Source of the DNA: CBDFNN01 sp965250215
GTDB lineage: Bacteria > Bacteroidota > Rhodothermia > Rhodothermales > DATKEJ01
Direction: 5' to 3'
Assembly (NCBI GenBank): GCA_965250215.1
Contig: CBDFNN010000004.1
Coordinates: 1,364,001-1,428,000, forward strand
DNA: 64,000 bases
This document shows, piece by piece, positions 18,074 through 27,600 of this stretch. Positions within the stretch are counted from its first letter, which is position 1, and each line of letters starts with the position of its first letter. The notes under the pieces are model-generated. The model was not told the origin of the DNA and did no database searches. It saw only the letters and a list, made by a program, of their open reading frames with translations. The position numbers were made by a program, and so were the translations under genes.

Positions 18074-19687
18074 ATGAACACATGCATAAGAGTCACTTCT
18101 TTATTCCTCGCACTCACCATGTCATTGGCTTGCGGAACTAAGACTCTCGAAATATCTGAAAATAGCCAAAGTCTATCGAAAAGCTCTAGCGCATCGGATT
18201 ATAAGGAGCGCTACAGACTTCAGTATCATTTTTCCCCAGAGAAGAATTGGATGAATGATCCGAATGGTATGGTCTACTATGACGACGAGTATCATCTGTT
18301 CTATCAATACAATCCATATGGTGATAAGTGGGGGCACATGAGTTGGGGCCACGCGGTCAGCCCCGACATGCTCCATTGGGAGCATTTACCCCTTGCTTTG
18401 GCTGAAGAGGATAATGTCATGATCTTCTCAGGCTCAGCCGTTGTCGACTGGAAAAACACCTCCGGATTCGGAAAAAATGGAGAGCCACCGATGGTCGCTA
18501 TTTACACGGGTCATCGGACGGATCGAAATCATCAGAGCCAATACATAGCCTACTCAAACGACAAAGGCCGGAGCTGGACAAAGTTTAGGGGCAATCCGGT
18601 TCTGGATATCGACAAGGAAGAATTCAGAGATCCTAAAGTGATGTGGCACGAAGAGTCAGAAAAATGGATCATGGTTGTAGCTCTTCCCAAGGAATTCAAA
18701 GTCCAGTTTTATGGATCGGAGGATTTGAAGACCTGGAATTTTCTGAGCGACTTTGGTCCAGCTGGCGCCGTTTCCGGCATATGGGAATGCCCAGACTTTT
18801 TTGAGTTGGAGGTTGAAGGGACCGACGAGAAAGAATGGATGCTTTACGTTTCTTTGAATCCAGGGCATCCAGCAGGTGGCTCTGGCGGGCAATATTTTGT
18901 TGGGGATTTTGACGGTAAAAACTTCACTTTGGATAAAAGACAAGTTGCATCTGAAAAACTATGGGTCGATCACGGATCTGATTTTTATGCCGCTGTCAGT
19001 TTTTCCAACATGCCTGATGATCGACGAGTTCTCATTGGCTGGCTGAGCAATTGGCTCTACGGACAGGATCTACCAACTTCGCCTTGGCGCAGCTCACAAA
19101 GTCTCCCACGTTCGTTTTCTTTGGTGGATAGCCCAGATGGATATCGACTGAGGCAAACACCGGTTCGAGAAGCTGAGGCACTTAGAGGGAAGGAGACAGC
19201 GATCGGAAATAGATACATCGAAAGAGGGGAGTTTGATCTAGCGGAGAAAGGGATTAGCGGGTCGAGTTTTGAGATGTCCTTCACGCTACAGAGACCTGAG
19301 ACGGGTCGAGTAGGAGTACGACTGTTTAAATCGGGGAATAAATACGTCGAGGTCGGCTTTGATGGAGACTCGGATATTTATTATATCGACAGGACAGCTT
19401 CGGGAAAGACTGACTTTCATGACAAGTTTGCGGCCATCCACAAGACCGATTCAGAGAGTGTACCCATTTTCAAATCAGAGGATATTGCCTTTAGATTGTT
19501 TGTAGACCATTCTTCCGTTGAAGCATTTTTCCAAGATGGACGAGTGGCCATCACGGATCGTGTATTTCCTCAAGAAGGCGCTGAGGGCGTAAGCTTGTTC
19601 ACAACTGATCAGGAGATCGAGGTAAGTGATATTACGTTTTGGCCGATGAATGGCGTCTGGGCTTCTCGAAGAATAAGATCTGAGTGA
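18074..19687 (+). CDS. Glycoside hydrolase family 32 fructanase/levanase lipoprotein
   Basis: A 537-residue lipoprotein (lipobox MSLAC, C20). The five-bladed GH32 propeller carries all three catalytic motifs: WMNDPNG (nucleophile D62), FRDPK (D186, transition-state stabiliser) and WECPD (acid/base E238). The C-terminal beta-sandwich module contains RLFVDHSSVEAFFQDG, the family hallmark. It cleaves beta-fructosyl bonds of levan, inulin or sucrose at the cell surface. No fructokinase or SusCD pair is nearby, so it stands alone in the window. Confidence 0.95.
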   Translation: MNTCIRVTSLFLALTMSLACGTKTLEISENSQSLSKSSSASDYKERYRLQYHFSPEKNWMNDPNGMVYYDDEYHLFYQYNPYGDKWGHMSWGHAVSPDMLHWEHLPLALAEEDNVMIFSGSAVVDWKNTSGFGKNGEPPMVAIYTGHRTDRNHQSQYIAYSNDKGRSWTKFRGNPVLDIDKEEFRDPKVMWHEESEKWIMVVALPKEFKVQFYGSEDLKTWNFLSDFGPAGAVSGIWECPDFFELEVEGTDEKEWMLYVSLNPGHPAGGSGGQYFVGDFDGKNFTLDKRQVASEKLWVDHGSDFYAAVSFSNMPDDRRVLIGWLSNWLYGQDLPTSPWRSSQSLPRSFSLVDSPDGYRLRQTPVREAEALRGKETAIGNRYIERGEFDLAEKGISGSSFEMSFTLQRPETGRVGVRLFKSGNKYVEVGFDGDSDIYYIDRTASGKTDFHDKFAAIHKTDSESVPIFKSEDIAFRLFVDHSSVEAFFQDGRVAITDRVFPQEGAEGVSLFTTDQEIEVSDITFWPMNGVWASRRIRSE

Positions 19688-19747
19688 AAACTTGAGCTAA
19701 TTTGCCCAATAAATTTGGCAAAGATCCCAAAACCTGTTTCGAACTGC

Positions 19748-20386
19748 ATGTCTGATAAGCCACTTTCGAAGAAATCCCTTCGCAAAGCTGTCGATGTGCT
19801 TTGCAGTGAAGTACCTCAATTTGCGAGGATCGTGAATGAGCATGGCTATCCGCCGCTCTGGGACAGAGAGCCTGGCTTTCAGACCTTGGTCCATATCATT
19901 CTCGAGCAGCAAGTCTCACTGGCTTCAGCCAAAGCCTGTCTCGACAAGCTCTTGGCAGTTCTACCAAGTTTAACACCAAGGTCTTTCCTTGAATTGGGTG
20001 ATGAGGATCTGCGAAGCTGCGGTTTCAGCAGGCAGAAGACGAGATACTGTCGCGTCCTAGCAGAGAGATCGATCGAGGATACCGATCAGTTTGAATCGCT
20101 TGGTCGAGTTAGCGATGAAGATGCTTACAAATTCCTAGTCAGCCTTACCGGAATTGGACCATGGACTGCCCAGGTGTACCAACTGATGGTTCTCAAGCGG
20201 CCCGACATTTGGCCTAGCGGAGATCGGGCATTGATCGTTTCGGCCCGAGAGACATTCGAAATGGATAGGGATCCTAGCGACGAAGAACTCTTCCATTTGG
20301 CAGGGGAGTGGAAGCCATGGAGATCTGCTGGAGCTCGCATTCTTTGGCAAGGCTATTTAGGTCGTAGAAATCGTCAAGAGAGTTGA
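19748..20386 (+). CDS. DNA-3-methyladenine glycosylase II-like (HhH-GPD)
   Basis: About 212 residues. The alpha-helical HhH-GPD fold is visible: FQTLVHIILEQQVSLASA (the QQ stretch of AlkA-type enzymes), the helix-hairpin-helix LTGIGPWTAQVY and the catalytic aspartate in WPSGDRALIVS. It removes alkylated bases from DNA in the cytoplasm. An in-frame TTG at 19715 would add 11 residues; ATG 19748 is preferred. It lies 60 bp after the GH32 stop on the same strand but is functionally unrelated. Confidence 0.88.
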   Translation: MSDKPLSKKSLRKAVDVLCSEVPQFARIVNEHGYPPLWDREPGFQTLVHIILEQQVSLASAKACLDKLLAVLPSLTPRSFLELGDEDLRSCGFSRQKTRYCRVLAERSIEDTDQFESLGRVSDEDAYKFLVSLTGIGPWTAQVYQLMVLKRPDIWPSGDRALIVSARETFEMDRDPSDEELFHLAGEWKPWRSAGARILWQGYLGRRNRQES

Positions 20387-20445
20387 GACCTTACGAATAT
20401 TTGCTTCTTGCAAAAGCGATTCTTAGGATGGATTAACTTGCTTTC

Positions 20446-21609
20446 TTAGGCCTCTGATTGGAAGAGCATACAGATCGGAGATGCCTGAGCTATCATGTCT
20501 CCGGCCTTACTAAGGAGTCCCGTTTCGGAATCTCGACTAAAGACGGCCATGTCGTTGCTCCGCCGATTTCCGACAATCAGATAATCTTCAGATGGACTGA
20601 GAGCGAAGTTTCTAGGCCAGTTGCCTCCGGTCGATATCGTCTGCAGCAATTCAAGTTTGCCATTTGAAAAGGAGAAGACAGCGATGCTATTGTCTCCCCG
20701 ATTGGATCCGTAGACAAAGTTACCATCTGAGCTGATGTGAAGATCGGCGCAATAGCTTTCTCCATTGAATTCAGCAGAGAGAGTGGACACGCTTTCAATG
20801 ATCGTCAAAGCACCTGAGCTGGAGTCATAGTCAAAGGAGGTCAGACTCGAATTCAGTTCACAAATGACAAAGGCATATCGGCCTCTCGGATGGATTTTGA
20901 AGTGTCTTGGTCCAGCGCCTGGTTCGACCGATACAAAAGCCTGATCGGCTGGGAGGAGCTTGTGATTGTCATAATCGATCTTGTAGATCATGACTTTGTC
21001 GATCCCTAGATCGGCGGAGTAGAGGAATCGACTATCTGGGCTGAAAATAACGCAGTGAGCGTGGGGACTCTTCTGCCTCGATTCACTAGGTCCTTGGCCT
21101 TCGTGTTGCACCATGTGCAGTCGTGTAGGATCGATCTCACCTTCGTCAGTCAAGCCAAGAATCGAGACCTTGCCCTGGCCATAATCTGCGACGGCCACGA
21201 TTTTTCCATTTGGGCTGACGTTGACGTGACAAAGTCCTCCAGTATCGCTCGGGCCTTCACTAGTTGCTCGTAAGGAGCTCATTTCGCTTGAGTCGAAGGC
21301 TTTAACCAATCCATCCTTTCCCTCGCTTTCTCCAACTGTATATAACTTGTCGAGCGTGGGATGCAACGCGATGAAGTTAGGATTCTCCGTTTCAGCCACG
21401 AGGCCATCAATTGTGAGGGCGCCGTTTGTCCGGTCGAGGCTGGCCAGATAGATGCCTTGGGAATCGCCTTCGGTGGAGGTGCCGATGAAAAATTTGTCGG
21501 GAGTCATTTCTTCTTGTTGAGGGGCGGCGCTTTCGGTACAGCCGAGTGCAACAAGTCCTGCGCTTGAGTAGATGGCGGTTTTAATAAATTCTCGTCGATT
21601 CTTAGTCAT
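20446..21609 (-). CDS. Lactonase family seven-bladed beta-propeller (6-phosphogluconolactonase type), Tat lipoprotein
   Basis: A 387-residue exported protein. The twin-arginine signal NRREFIKTAIYSSAGLVALGC ends at a lipobox cysteine (C24). The mature part is a lactonase propeller: SEGKDGLVKAF, CHVNVSPNGKIVAVADYGQG, SPHAHCVIFSPDSRFLYSADLG, GAGPRHFKIHPRGRYAFVICE, GGNWPRNFALSPSEDYLIVGN. The family includes 6-phosphogluconolactonase YbhE and muconate cycloisomerase-like proteins, but an exported form probably acts on free sugar lactones. Its ATG is preceded on this strand by eleven tandem copies of an 8-bp unit, which may make its expression variable. Confidence 0.88.
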   Translation of the reverse strand: MTKNRREFIKTAIYSSAGLVALGCTESAAPQQEEMTPDKFFIGTSTEGDSQGIYLASLDRTNGALTIDGLVAETENPNFIALHPTLDKLYTVGESEGKDGLVKAFDSSEMSSLRATSEGPSDTGGLCHVNVSPNGKIVAVADYGQGKVSILGLTDEGEIDPTRLHMVQHEGQGPSESRQKSPHAHCVIFSPDSRFLYSADLGIDKVMIYKIDYDNHKLLPADQAFVSVEPGAGPRHFKIHPRGRYAFVICELNSSLTSFDYDSSSGALTIIESVSTLSAEFNGESYCADLHISSDGNFVYGSNRGDNSIAVFSFSNGKLELLQTISTGGNWPRNFALSPSEDYLIVGNRRSNDMAVFSRDSETGLLSKAGDMIAQASPICMLFQSEA

Positions 21610-21610
21610 G

Positions 21611-21698
21611 GCTTACTGGCTTACTGGCTTACTGGCTTACTGGCTTACTGGCTTACTGGCTTACTGGCTTACTGGCTTACTGGCTTACTGGCTTACTG
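21611..21698. repeat. Eleven perfect tandem copies of an 8-bp unit (GCTTACTG)
   Basis: Exactly 88 bp = 11 x 8 with no mismatch, followed by a partial copy. It ends 1 bp from the start codon of the minus-strand lactonase, so it forms that gene's 5' leader or core promoter. On the lactonase strand the unit reads CAGTAAGC and includes TAA, so it is untranslated. Perfect, multi-copy short repeats are prone to slippage. Confidence 0.95.
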
Positions 21699-21891
21699 GC
21701 TGGACCGCATCATGATACAGTACAAAGTCGCTGATCAGGTCCAGTGTCAGAATCTACAAATCACTCGGCACAAAGGATTGACCATTTTCCTATCTTCCGC
21801 TTGCCTCTTTTAATCCACAGCAGAGGCGAAATAATTGGAAATTGACTTGTTGCTAGTGAGCTAGTGCGCAGGTCAGCTGGTCAGCCATCCC

Positions 21892-23268
21892 ATGAAAACC
21901 ATTGTCGATTTTCCCAGACTGCACAAACTGTTCTCCAGTTTGAAACGCATTCCTGGATTGCACAAAATCTACCGGAGCGTGGTTTATTGGATTCAGCATC
22001 GCGAAAACCAAAAGCAAAGAAGAGATCTGCTTCGTTCGGGAAAAGTAATTGGCTTAAAACAGCATGAACACAATCACCGAATGGTCGGGACCATCGCATC
22101 TCTGGCTGAAAAGGAAGCTTGGACAAGTCTATCATTGAAAGACGGGACCTACTACACGTCAATGGATGGATTTGGCGATCAGCTTGGTGATTGGATAGAA
22201 CTTTATCCAAAGGACATAGCTCTTCTGGTATTTCCATCGAATCCAGAATCAGATTCTGCATCAAGAACCATTCTAGATAAGGCTTGCAGTATGGACTTCT
22301 TGGAGATCGGACCTAAGGTTTACGACTTGGTAAAATTGGAAGATGAAGGCGGATCGTGGGAAGTCTTAGTTTCGGACCGAGTCGATCTTGAGATCACGTC
22401 AAAAAGACAGATCGGCGCATTAATGCAACGAATCGAGCTTCTAAAGAGTAGGGGTCTCCTATCGCTCAGGTCTAGTCACGGTCGAAGCAAACAAGAAGTT
22501 CTAGATCAAATCAGGAATACCTCGGGTCTTTCAAAATCGAGCGGAAGTGGGATATGTTTGAATCCTCTGCTCTTTGACTTCGCTCCACAAAAGAAGATGG
22601 TTGATCATTTGTTCTCAGGCGGCTTCGAGAGCCTACGATTTACTGATGTGCCGTGGTATCGAAATAAGATTTATCCTTATCAGTCGATTCCCGGAGTTTC
22701 TGTAAATGCGAAGAGAGACATGGAGGTTCGCTGGGTTGAAATTCGAGATCTATTGACGAAGTTCGATCTAAGTCTTGAGAACAGGATGGTTTTAGATATT
22801 TGTTGTAGCTCCGGCATATTCATGTCCTATGCCTTGTCGGAAGGCGCGAGCTGGGCTCTTGGCTGGGATATACCCGATGTAGCCAGCATTACCTCGAAGC
22901 TTCAAAAGGTCCTTGGTATATCGAGAGCGGAAGTATTTGGGGCCAAACTGCATGATCGATATCCCCTCAAGAATGACATTCCGGCTCACCTCACATCCCA
23001 CTTGGATGAAAGTGTCATTTTTCTTTTCTCTGCCGTGGCACATGTCGGTTTCATAGAGGAAATAGGCGAAATTCCCTGGCGTTTTCTTGTCTTCGAAGGA
23101 CATGAGGCCGATGAATTCGAGGATCGCAAAGCAGAATTGGAGAGCTATGCGATTCGGTGGAATGCAGAGCTTTTAACAATGGATAAAATCCACGATGGGG
23201 ACAGTTTCCCGAGACCTCTAGCCATCATCGCGAGAACGGGCCCTCTGCACATCCAATCCTCATCCTAA
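21892..23268 (+). CDS. Class I SAM-dependent methyltransferase with long unknown N-terminal domain
   Basis: A 458-residue protein. Residues 1-280 are not recognised with certainty; a segment near residue 139 (IGPKVYDLVKLEDEGG) faintly resembles a kinase-like or lipopolysaccharide-kinase-like lobe. The C-terminal third is a Rossmann methyltransferase: MVLDICCSSGIF (motif I, about 299-310), WALGWDIPD (motif II), IFLFSAVAHVG. Architecture recalls bifunctional proteins of surface-glycan modification. It is divergent from the lactonase. The spacer just before the ATG carries short repeats (GCTAGTGA/GCTAGTGC and GGTCAGC twice). Confidence 0.75.
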   Translation: MKTIVDFPRLHKLFSSLKRIPGLHKIYRSVVYWIQHRENQKQRRDLLRSGKVIGLKQHEHNHRMVGTIASLAEKEAWTSLSLKDGTYYTSMDGFGDQLGDWIELYPKDIALLVFPSNPESDSASRTILDKACSMDFLEIGPKVYDLVKLEDEGGSWEVLVSDRVDLEITSKRQIGALMQRIELLKSRGLLSLRSSHGRSKQEVLDQIRNTSGLSKSSGSGICLNPLLFDFAPQKKMVDHLFSGGFESLRFTDVPWYRNKIYPYQSIPGVSVNAKRDMEVRWVEIRDLLTKFDLSLENRMVLDICCSSGIFMSYALSEGASWALGWDIPDVASITSKLQKVLGISRAEVFGAKLHDRYPLKNDIPAHLTSHLDESVIFLFSAVAHVGFIEEIGEIPWRFLVFEGHEADEFEDRKAELESYAIRWNAELLTMDKIHDGDSFPRPLAIIARTGPLHIQSSS

Positions 23269-23282
23269 TTGCTACTTTGGTC

Positions 23283-23543
23283 TCAGCCTCGGTTTCGACT
23301 CCGATTTCGCCGATCATTCCGGCGCTTCTGTCCTTTAGCTCGCCTTGACTTTCGACGCTTTTCTTCTTTTCGTCGTCTATTTCTACGACTTTTTTCTCGC
23401 CGACGACGCCTAGACCTACGCCGACGTTCGTCTTCTCTTTGTTGATGTTCTCGCCGGCGGTCGCGCCGATTGTGAGTTCCTATGCCGATACAACCGCTGA
23501 TTAGACTTGAAGCTATCAGCAAGACAAATGCGCGTCGTTTCAT
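23283..23543 (-). CDS. Extremely arginine-rich small lipoprotein
   Basis: An 86-residue product beginning MKRRAFVLL, with a lipobox LISGC (C18). Of the 69 residues from the lipidated cysteine onward, 31 are Arg, mixed with Lys, Glu, Asp, Gln and Asn and almost no hydrophobic residues after residue 25, so the mature protein should be a disordered polycation tethered to a membrane. An ATG five codons earlier (23558) is possible. The gene is convergent with the methyltransferase. I know no defined family; DNA, LPS or polyanion binding are conceivable. Confidence 0.65.
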   Translation of the reverse strand: MKRRAFVLLIASSLISGCIGIGTHNRRDRRREHQQREDERRRRSRRRRREKSRRNRRRKEEKRRKSRRAKGQKRRNDRRNRSRNRG

Positions 23544-23663
23544 GTGCGTTCTGGTCAAGAAGTGATTCGCTTAGGCGCGAATAGAAAGACATTATGTCGA
23601 ATAAAGTCAAAAACCCTACCTGAATTGTGACGCTTCTGGGGCGGGCAGTCGCTCTAGGACTTT

Positions 23664-23690
23664 TTGGGTATTTAAGTCGTAAATACCCAA
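23664..23690. promoter_or_regulatory. Perfect 11-bp inverted repeat
   Basis: TTGGGTATTTA at 23664-23674 and TAAATACCCAA at 23680-23690, separated by 5 bp. No T-run follows on either strand, so it is a better fit for a protein-binding operator or RNA hairpin than a terminator. It lies about 120 bp upstream of the Arg-rich lipoprotein start and just outside the tRNA-bounded segment. Confidence 0.5.
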
Positions 23691-23754
23691 GGGCAGGAGT
23701 GGCGTGACTGTCCATTGAGCTACACATCTTTGTCCATTTTCATAGACAGAGAAT

Positions 23755-23849
23755 TTGAAACGGTCGAGGAGGGAAGGGTAAGTCCCCTAAACGCTGACTA
23801 TCAAGGTCTGTGGAGTATAAAGGCCGTACCCCGGGGCGGGAATCGAACC
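23755..23849 (-). pseudogene. Decayed tRNA-Leu 3' end plus downstream flank
   Basis: Positions 23830-23849 are identical (20 bp) to the 3' end of the intact tRNA-Leu (28452-28471). The ~75 bp beyond are still alignable with the flank of that tRNA, for example CAAGGTCTGTGG in both and CCxTAAAC before it. The T-stem is no longer paired and the rest of the tRNA is missing, so it is a remnant. It marks the left boundary of the accessory segment. Confidence 0.7.
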
Positions 23850-23904
23850 TTTGGCAATAAAAGCTCGTCACTATTGACGATACTCTGTTCTCTAAAATAG
23901 TCGG

Positions 23905-23920
23905 GTGCTGGAATGGGTGC
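23905..23920 (+). repeat. 16-bp direct repeat, left copy
   Basis: GTGCTGGAATGGGTGC, identical to 28341-28356. It lies 55 bp inside the tRNA remnant and could be an insertion-site duplication or part of an older att site. Confidence 0.6.
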
Positions 23921-23927
23921 TGTATTC

Positions 23928-24182
23928 TCAATTTAGCCTTTTTTTGAGTTCTTTCTCTGTGTATAGCTGATTTTCAATATTCTCTGCCTCCGACTGTATG
24001 TAATTTGTGACCTCATCAAGGAATTCAAGCAGTATGATTGATCTTTCCTCCGTTGATACATATTCTCCTTTTGCTATTCTTGCGTCGACCTCCAGAGCTT
24101 TATTAAAGATCGATTTTAAAGACTCGGGAATCGTGGCGGCGAGAACGTTGTGATGGATCTGCACATCGTGAGTTGAAATCAT
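23928..24182 (-). CDS. Small orphan protein
   Basis: An 84-residue ORF with a good ribosome-binding site (GGAAAG just before the ATG at 24182), which is uncommon in this window and supports that it is translated. The product is soluble, mostly helical and acidic (STEERSIILLEFLDEVTNYIQSEAENIENQ) with no membrane segment. No family recognised. It is the first gene inside the left end of the tRNA-bounded segment and is divergent from the large secreted protein. Confidence 0.5.
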   Translation of the reverse strand: MISTHDVQIHHNVLAATIPESLKSIFNKALEVDARIAKGEYVSTEERSIILLEFLDEVTNYIQSEAENIENQLYTEKELKKRLN

Positions 24183-24676
24183 TCTTTCCGCAGGCTGATT
24201 GTATATACTTCTGAATTATGGTTCTAGTGTAAGGTCATTAACGGTAGCAGTTTGGAGTGAAGCTTTGGGTGGCTGCCATAATTCACGTTCGCGGAAACCA
24301 AATCGATGATACCTTGAAAAGAGAGGATTACTGGCCATTCATTGTAGGATGGTATGTCGGCGGCTTCCTCACCTTTCCACTTGTCTTTGGATTATTGGCC
24401 ATTCTGACTGGGTCTCAGACATTTCTGGAATTGCCAATAGGGAGGGTGCTGGCCTTGTCACTTGTATGTTTGCTATGAGACTGCGACATTGAAAAAAGCT
24501 CCAATTCTGTTAGGCAAACATAATATCTATCGAAAATTTATTGCTCTTAGCTGACTTGACGAAGTAGCTCTATCTGCTCGAAACGAGTCGACAGCGAGCC
24601 TTTTCTTCAAGAGAGTCCGACTAAACATTGAGGGGTAGCACTGAGTTGCTCCACTTCCTTTTTGATACCTGTTACC
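24183..24676. other. Largely non-coding stretch within the accessory segment
   Basis: Apart from the weak membrane ORF at 24257-24478, I see no gene, terminator or clear regulatory motif in these roughly 500 bp. Confidence 0.4.
24257..24478 (+). CDS. Possible small membrane protein or gene fragment
   Basis: A 73-codon ORF from a GTG. The product holds a charged stretch (DDTLKREDYW) and one or two plausible membrane segments (PFIVGWYVGGFLTFPLVFGL and ELPIGRVLALSLVCLL). A membrane pattern with a Trp/Tyr boundary is better than a random ORF would usually give, but start and family are uncertain. It may be the remnant of a longer protein. Confidence 0.3.
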   Translation: MKLWVAAIIHVRGNQIDDTLKREDYWPFIVGWYVGGFLTFPLVFGLLAILTGSQTFLELPIGRVLALSLVCLL

Positions 24677-27600
24677 ATGCGACCTTCCTTAATCCTTGCT
24701 GGCCTTTTTGTAGTAGTTGGAGGCATCGCGCCTATAGGAGCAGAAGCTCAAGAAATATCCGACTCGCTCTATGTCAATATCTCCTTCTACTCTTGGCGAA
24801 CACATGAGCCTGGAGAGCTTTACCACAATTGTGGCACTCAAGTCATTGGAGTGCATGACGATCCAGTTGGGAGAGGCATTGGTTCGGATGGATATTCCTA
24901 TTTACCTAGTGTAAGTAGCTACAATACACCAGAAGGCGCCCCCCAGAATATTCCGGGCGTTCAGATTGCTGTTCTTGTTGCTCGTGGTAGTTCAGGCAGT
25001 AGCCCCGGTGACTGGCCAGATTGCGGCGCCATTAGGGGTGCGGTGGTCTCCGCTTGGGCCAGCAGAGTGGTAACGGCTTCGTACTATGTGCTCGATGGGA
25101 CACCTGTTGCCCAATTCGTGTGGGAGCAGACGGACGCCTTAACAGTCAGTCTGGATGGCTCGGAGAGCCATGTGGCAACAGAAAATGGACCTCAACCAGT
25201 GGCATCGTACTCGTGGACGCATGGCGATAACCCATCAAGCGCGGTGACGGAACATACTTTTCCTGCTCCGGGTGAGTACGAGGTGTCGCTGACAGTTGAA
25301 AACGACGCTGGCGACGAGAACACAATGACACAAACGGTTGTTGTGACGCCATATCGTTTGACGGTGCGCGCCCTCCCATTAGAGCCGGACGCCTACTATT
25401 TCTGGGCGGACACGTTGATTGTGGAAACGACGGTGGAGAATACGGGCGAAGCGACAGTCCTCGACGTGGTAGTACCGCCGTTTACGGAGGCAATCTCGTT
25501 GGAGCCGGGAGGGCCTATGGGCAGCACTTTCCACGAAGAGGCTCACGTGGTTCGGCTAAGTACGCGCGAGCCGGAAGAACGCGCGTCGCTAGCGGCGGGC
25601 GAATCGATTGTGGTGCGCGACAGCTTCGTAGTCGAAGATCTTGCCAGGTACAAGGACATCAATGGGGATTGGGTAGATGTCGAAATGGAGGCCTGGGGGG
25701 AGCTTAATGCCGCCGTCGAGGCTTCATCCGGCGGTAGCGAGCCGGTTGACATCCGAAGGCCGTGTCAGTTCGGCGCGTGCGAAACGTGGACAGTAGGGCC
25801 GTATATCCATCGAGTAGAAGGACTAGTAACACTAACGACGAGTAGTCTCAATCAAGCTGAGGCAGGTGCATTACCTGGGTCCACATGGGATGATGTTTCC
25901 TTTGCTGAAATCGGGCCTGATGGGAATGGTGGACAGATACCGAAGTGTCGAACGGGTTGTATTGAAATTGAAGCCCCAATTGTTACGGATGATGGATCTC
26001 CTGCTTACGCCGGTTTGGAAGTGAGAATCGCTTTGGAATACGTTGGTATTCCACCAGGTGAGGAATATGGTGGTGACTTCATGTGCGAACGAGTCTCCGT
26101 TGGCCAAGATGCCGATTGTGTTGATACAGTGGAAGGATCACAGGTGCGACTCACCGTCAAAACGGACGACGATGGCATCGCAAGGGCATGGTGGGCTATT
26201 CCAGGTGGACTCGAGTCTGGTGGGCTTTTGCAAGTCGATGCATATGTCGCCAGGTTGCCATATGCCGATACACATGAAGAGGCAGAAGCCCTGATTACTG
26301 TTGAAACTCTAACGGATATAACGGTAAGCTTTACAGCCGTTTCGAATAGATATGCAAACGTGCTAAATAACGTATCTTCGTTCGCTGGCAACATTTCAGT
26401 TGGCGAGCACTGTGAGTCGTCAATTGGTTGGATTAGGGAGCAAGCACTTGATGCCGCCCGTTGGGCCCGCTATAATCGGAATGTGCTTCAGCTCTATACG
26501 TCCGGTTACGAGGAATGGGCGTGTGAATTCCTAATCAGTACAGTAGGGGAGGCATTTATATTTGTAGATGCACTAAAAGCGATCAACACAGTTGCGGACC
26601 CTGTGAAGAAGTTCACAGACCTGTTACGATTTCAGTGGTTCGCACAGGAGTTTGGAGTCGATAAGGCATCCGATCTCGTGACCCTTCAAGGTCCATTGCC
26701 ACCTCCCTTAGTCTTCTGGTACGACGGCGATATGAACGGTTTTGTTGACGAAGCTGTTGAGATCATGACCAATTCTGAATATGAACCACAACCGAACAAT
26801 CGGCTCATTATTAAGGAGATTTCCGCCATTCAGCCGATGGGTGATGAGGAAGTAGAAGTCTCGCATTATCGACCCAATCAATATGCAGGTGCTTTGCAAA
26901 TGGACTTTTCAGCTCCGCGCGGCAACGTGTCTGAAATCCTATCGTTCGGATACACACCGCTACTTAGTTCCTCTGGGAATTTTATCTTTAGCGACGGCTT
27001 TCTTGTGGAGAATCCCACATTTGATCCTGCGCAAGGCGTCGTAGGAGAGGGCGATGTTACTATCGAGGTCGCAGACTGGCCTGGTGAAGAAGGTGACTTC
27101 ATTAACATTGAGCCAGATGGTGAAGGAGGTCCTGAGGAAGTGTTGCAGGTTATGGGCGTTCAGGCGAATAGTGGTGGCAATTTTGTCCTCGAACTTGCTT
27201 GGCCAGTCGTTTATGACTACGGCGAAAATGCCCGTATATCCTGGCTTGCGGAAGGCGAAGTTGGTCCTTCACCCGCACCTTGGCTGCGATCGGTGCTTGG
27301 CCCGGAAGCACCCGAAATTTTGGAGTGGGTCAGCGCTGGAGCATCGATGGCCACTGCGTTCGATTTTCAACTTGCATACGACACGCTCTTTACTGATCTC
27401 ATTCGGAACATAGAGGGAACGGAGGACCTCGAGGTTGACGTATCGGATTTCGAATTTGTGGAATTCGAGACGTATTACTGGAGGGCTCGTGCTACGAACC
27501 GTGTAGGTACCGGCGAATGGTCGAGTCGGTACGAATTCACGCCCGGGACTACTATCGTCTCAAACGAAGATGGTTCAGATGGTGGGACAGATGGGCTTCC

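Noticed and set aside
21611..21698. Possible CRISPR array
   Set aside because: The unit is only 8 bp with no spacers; this is a simple tandem repeat.
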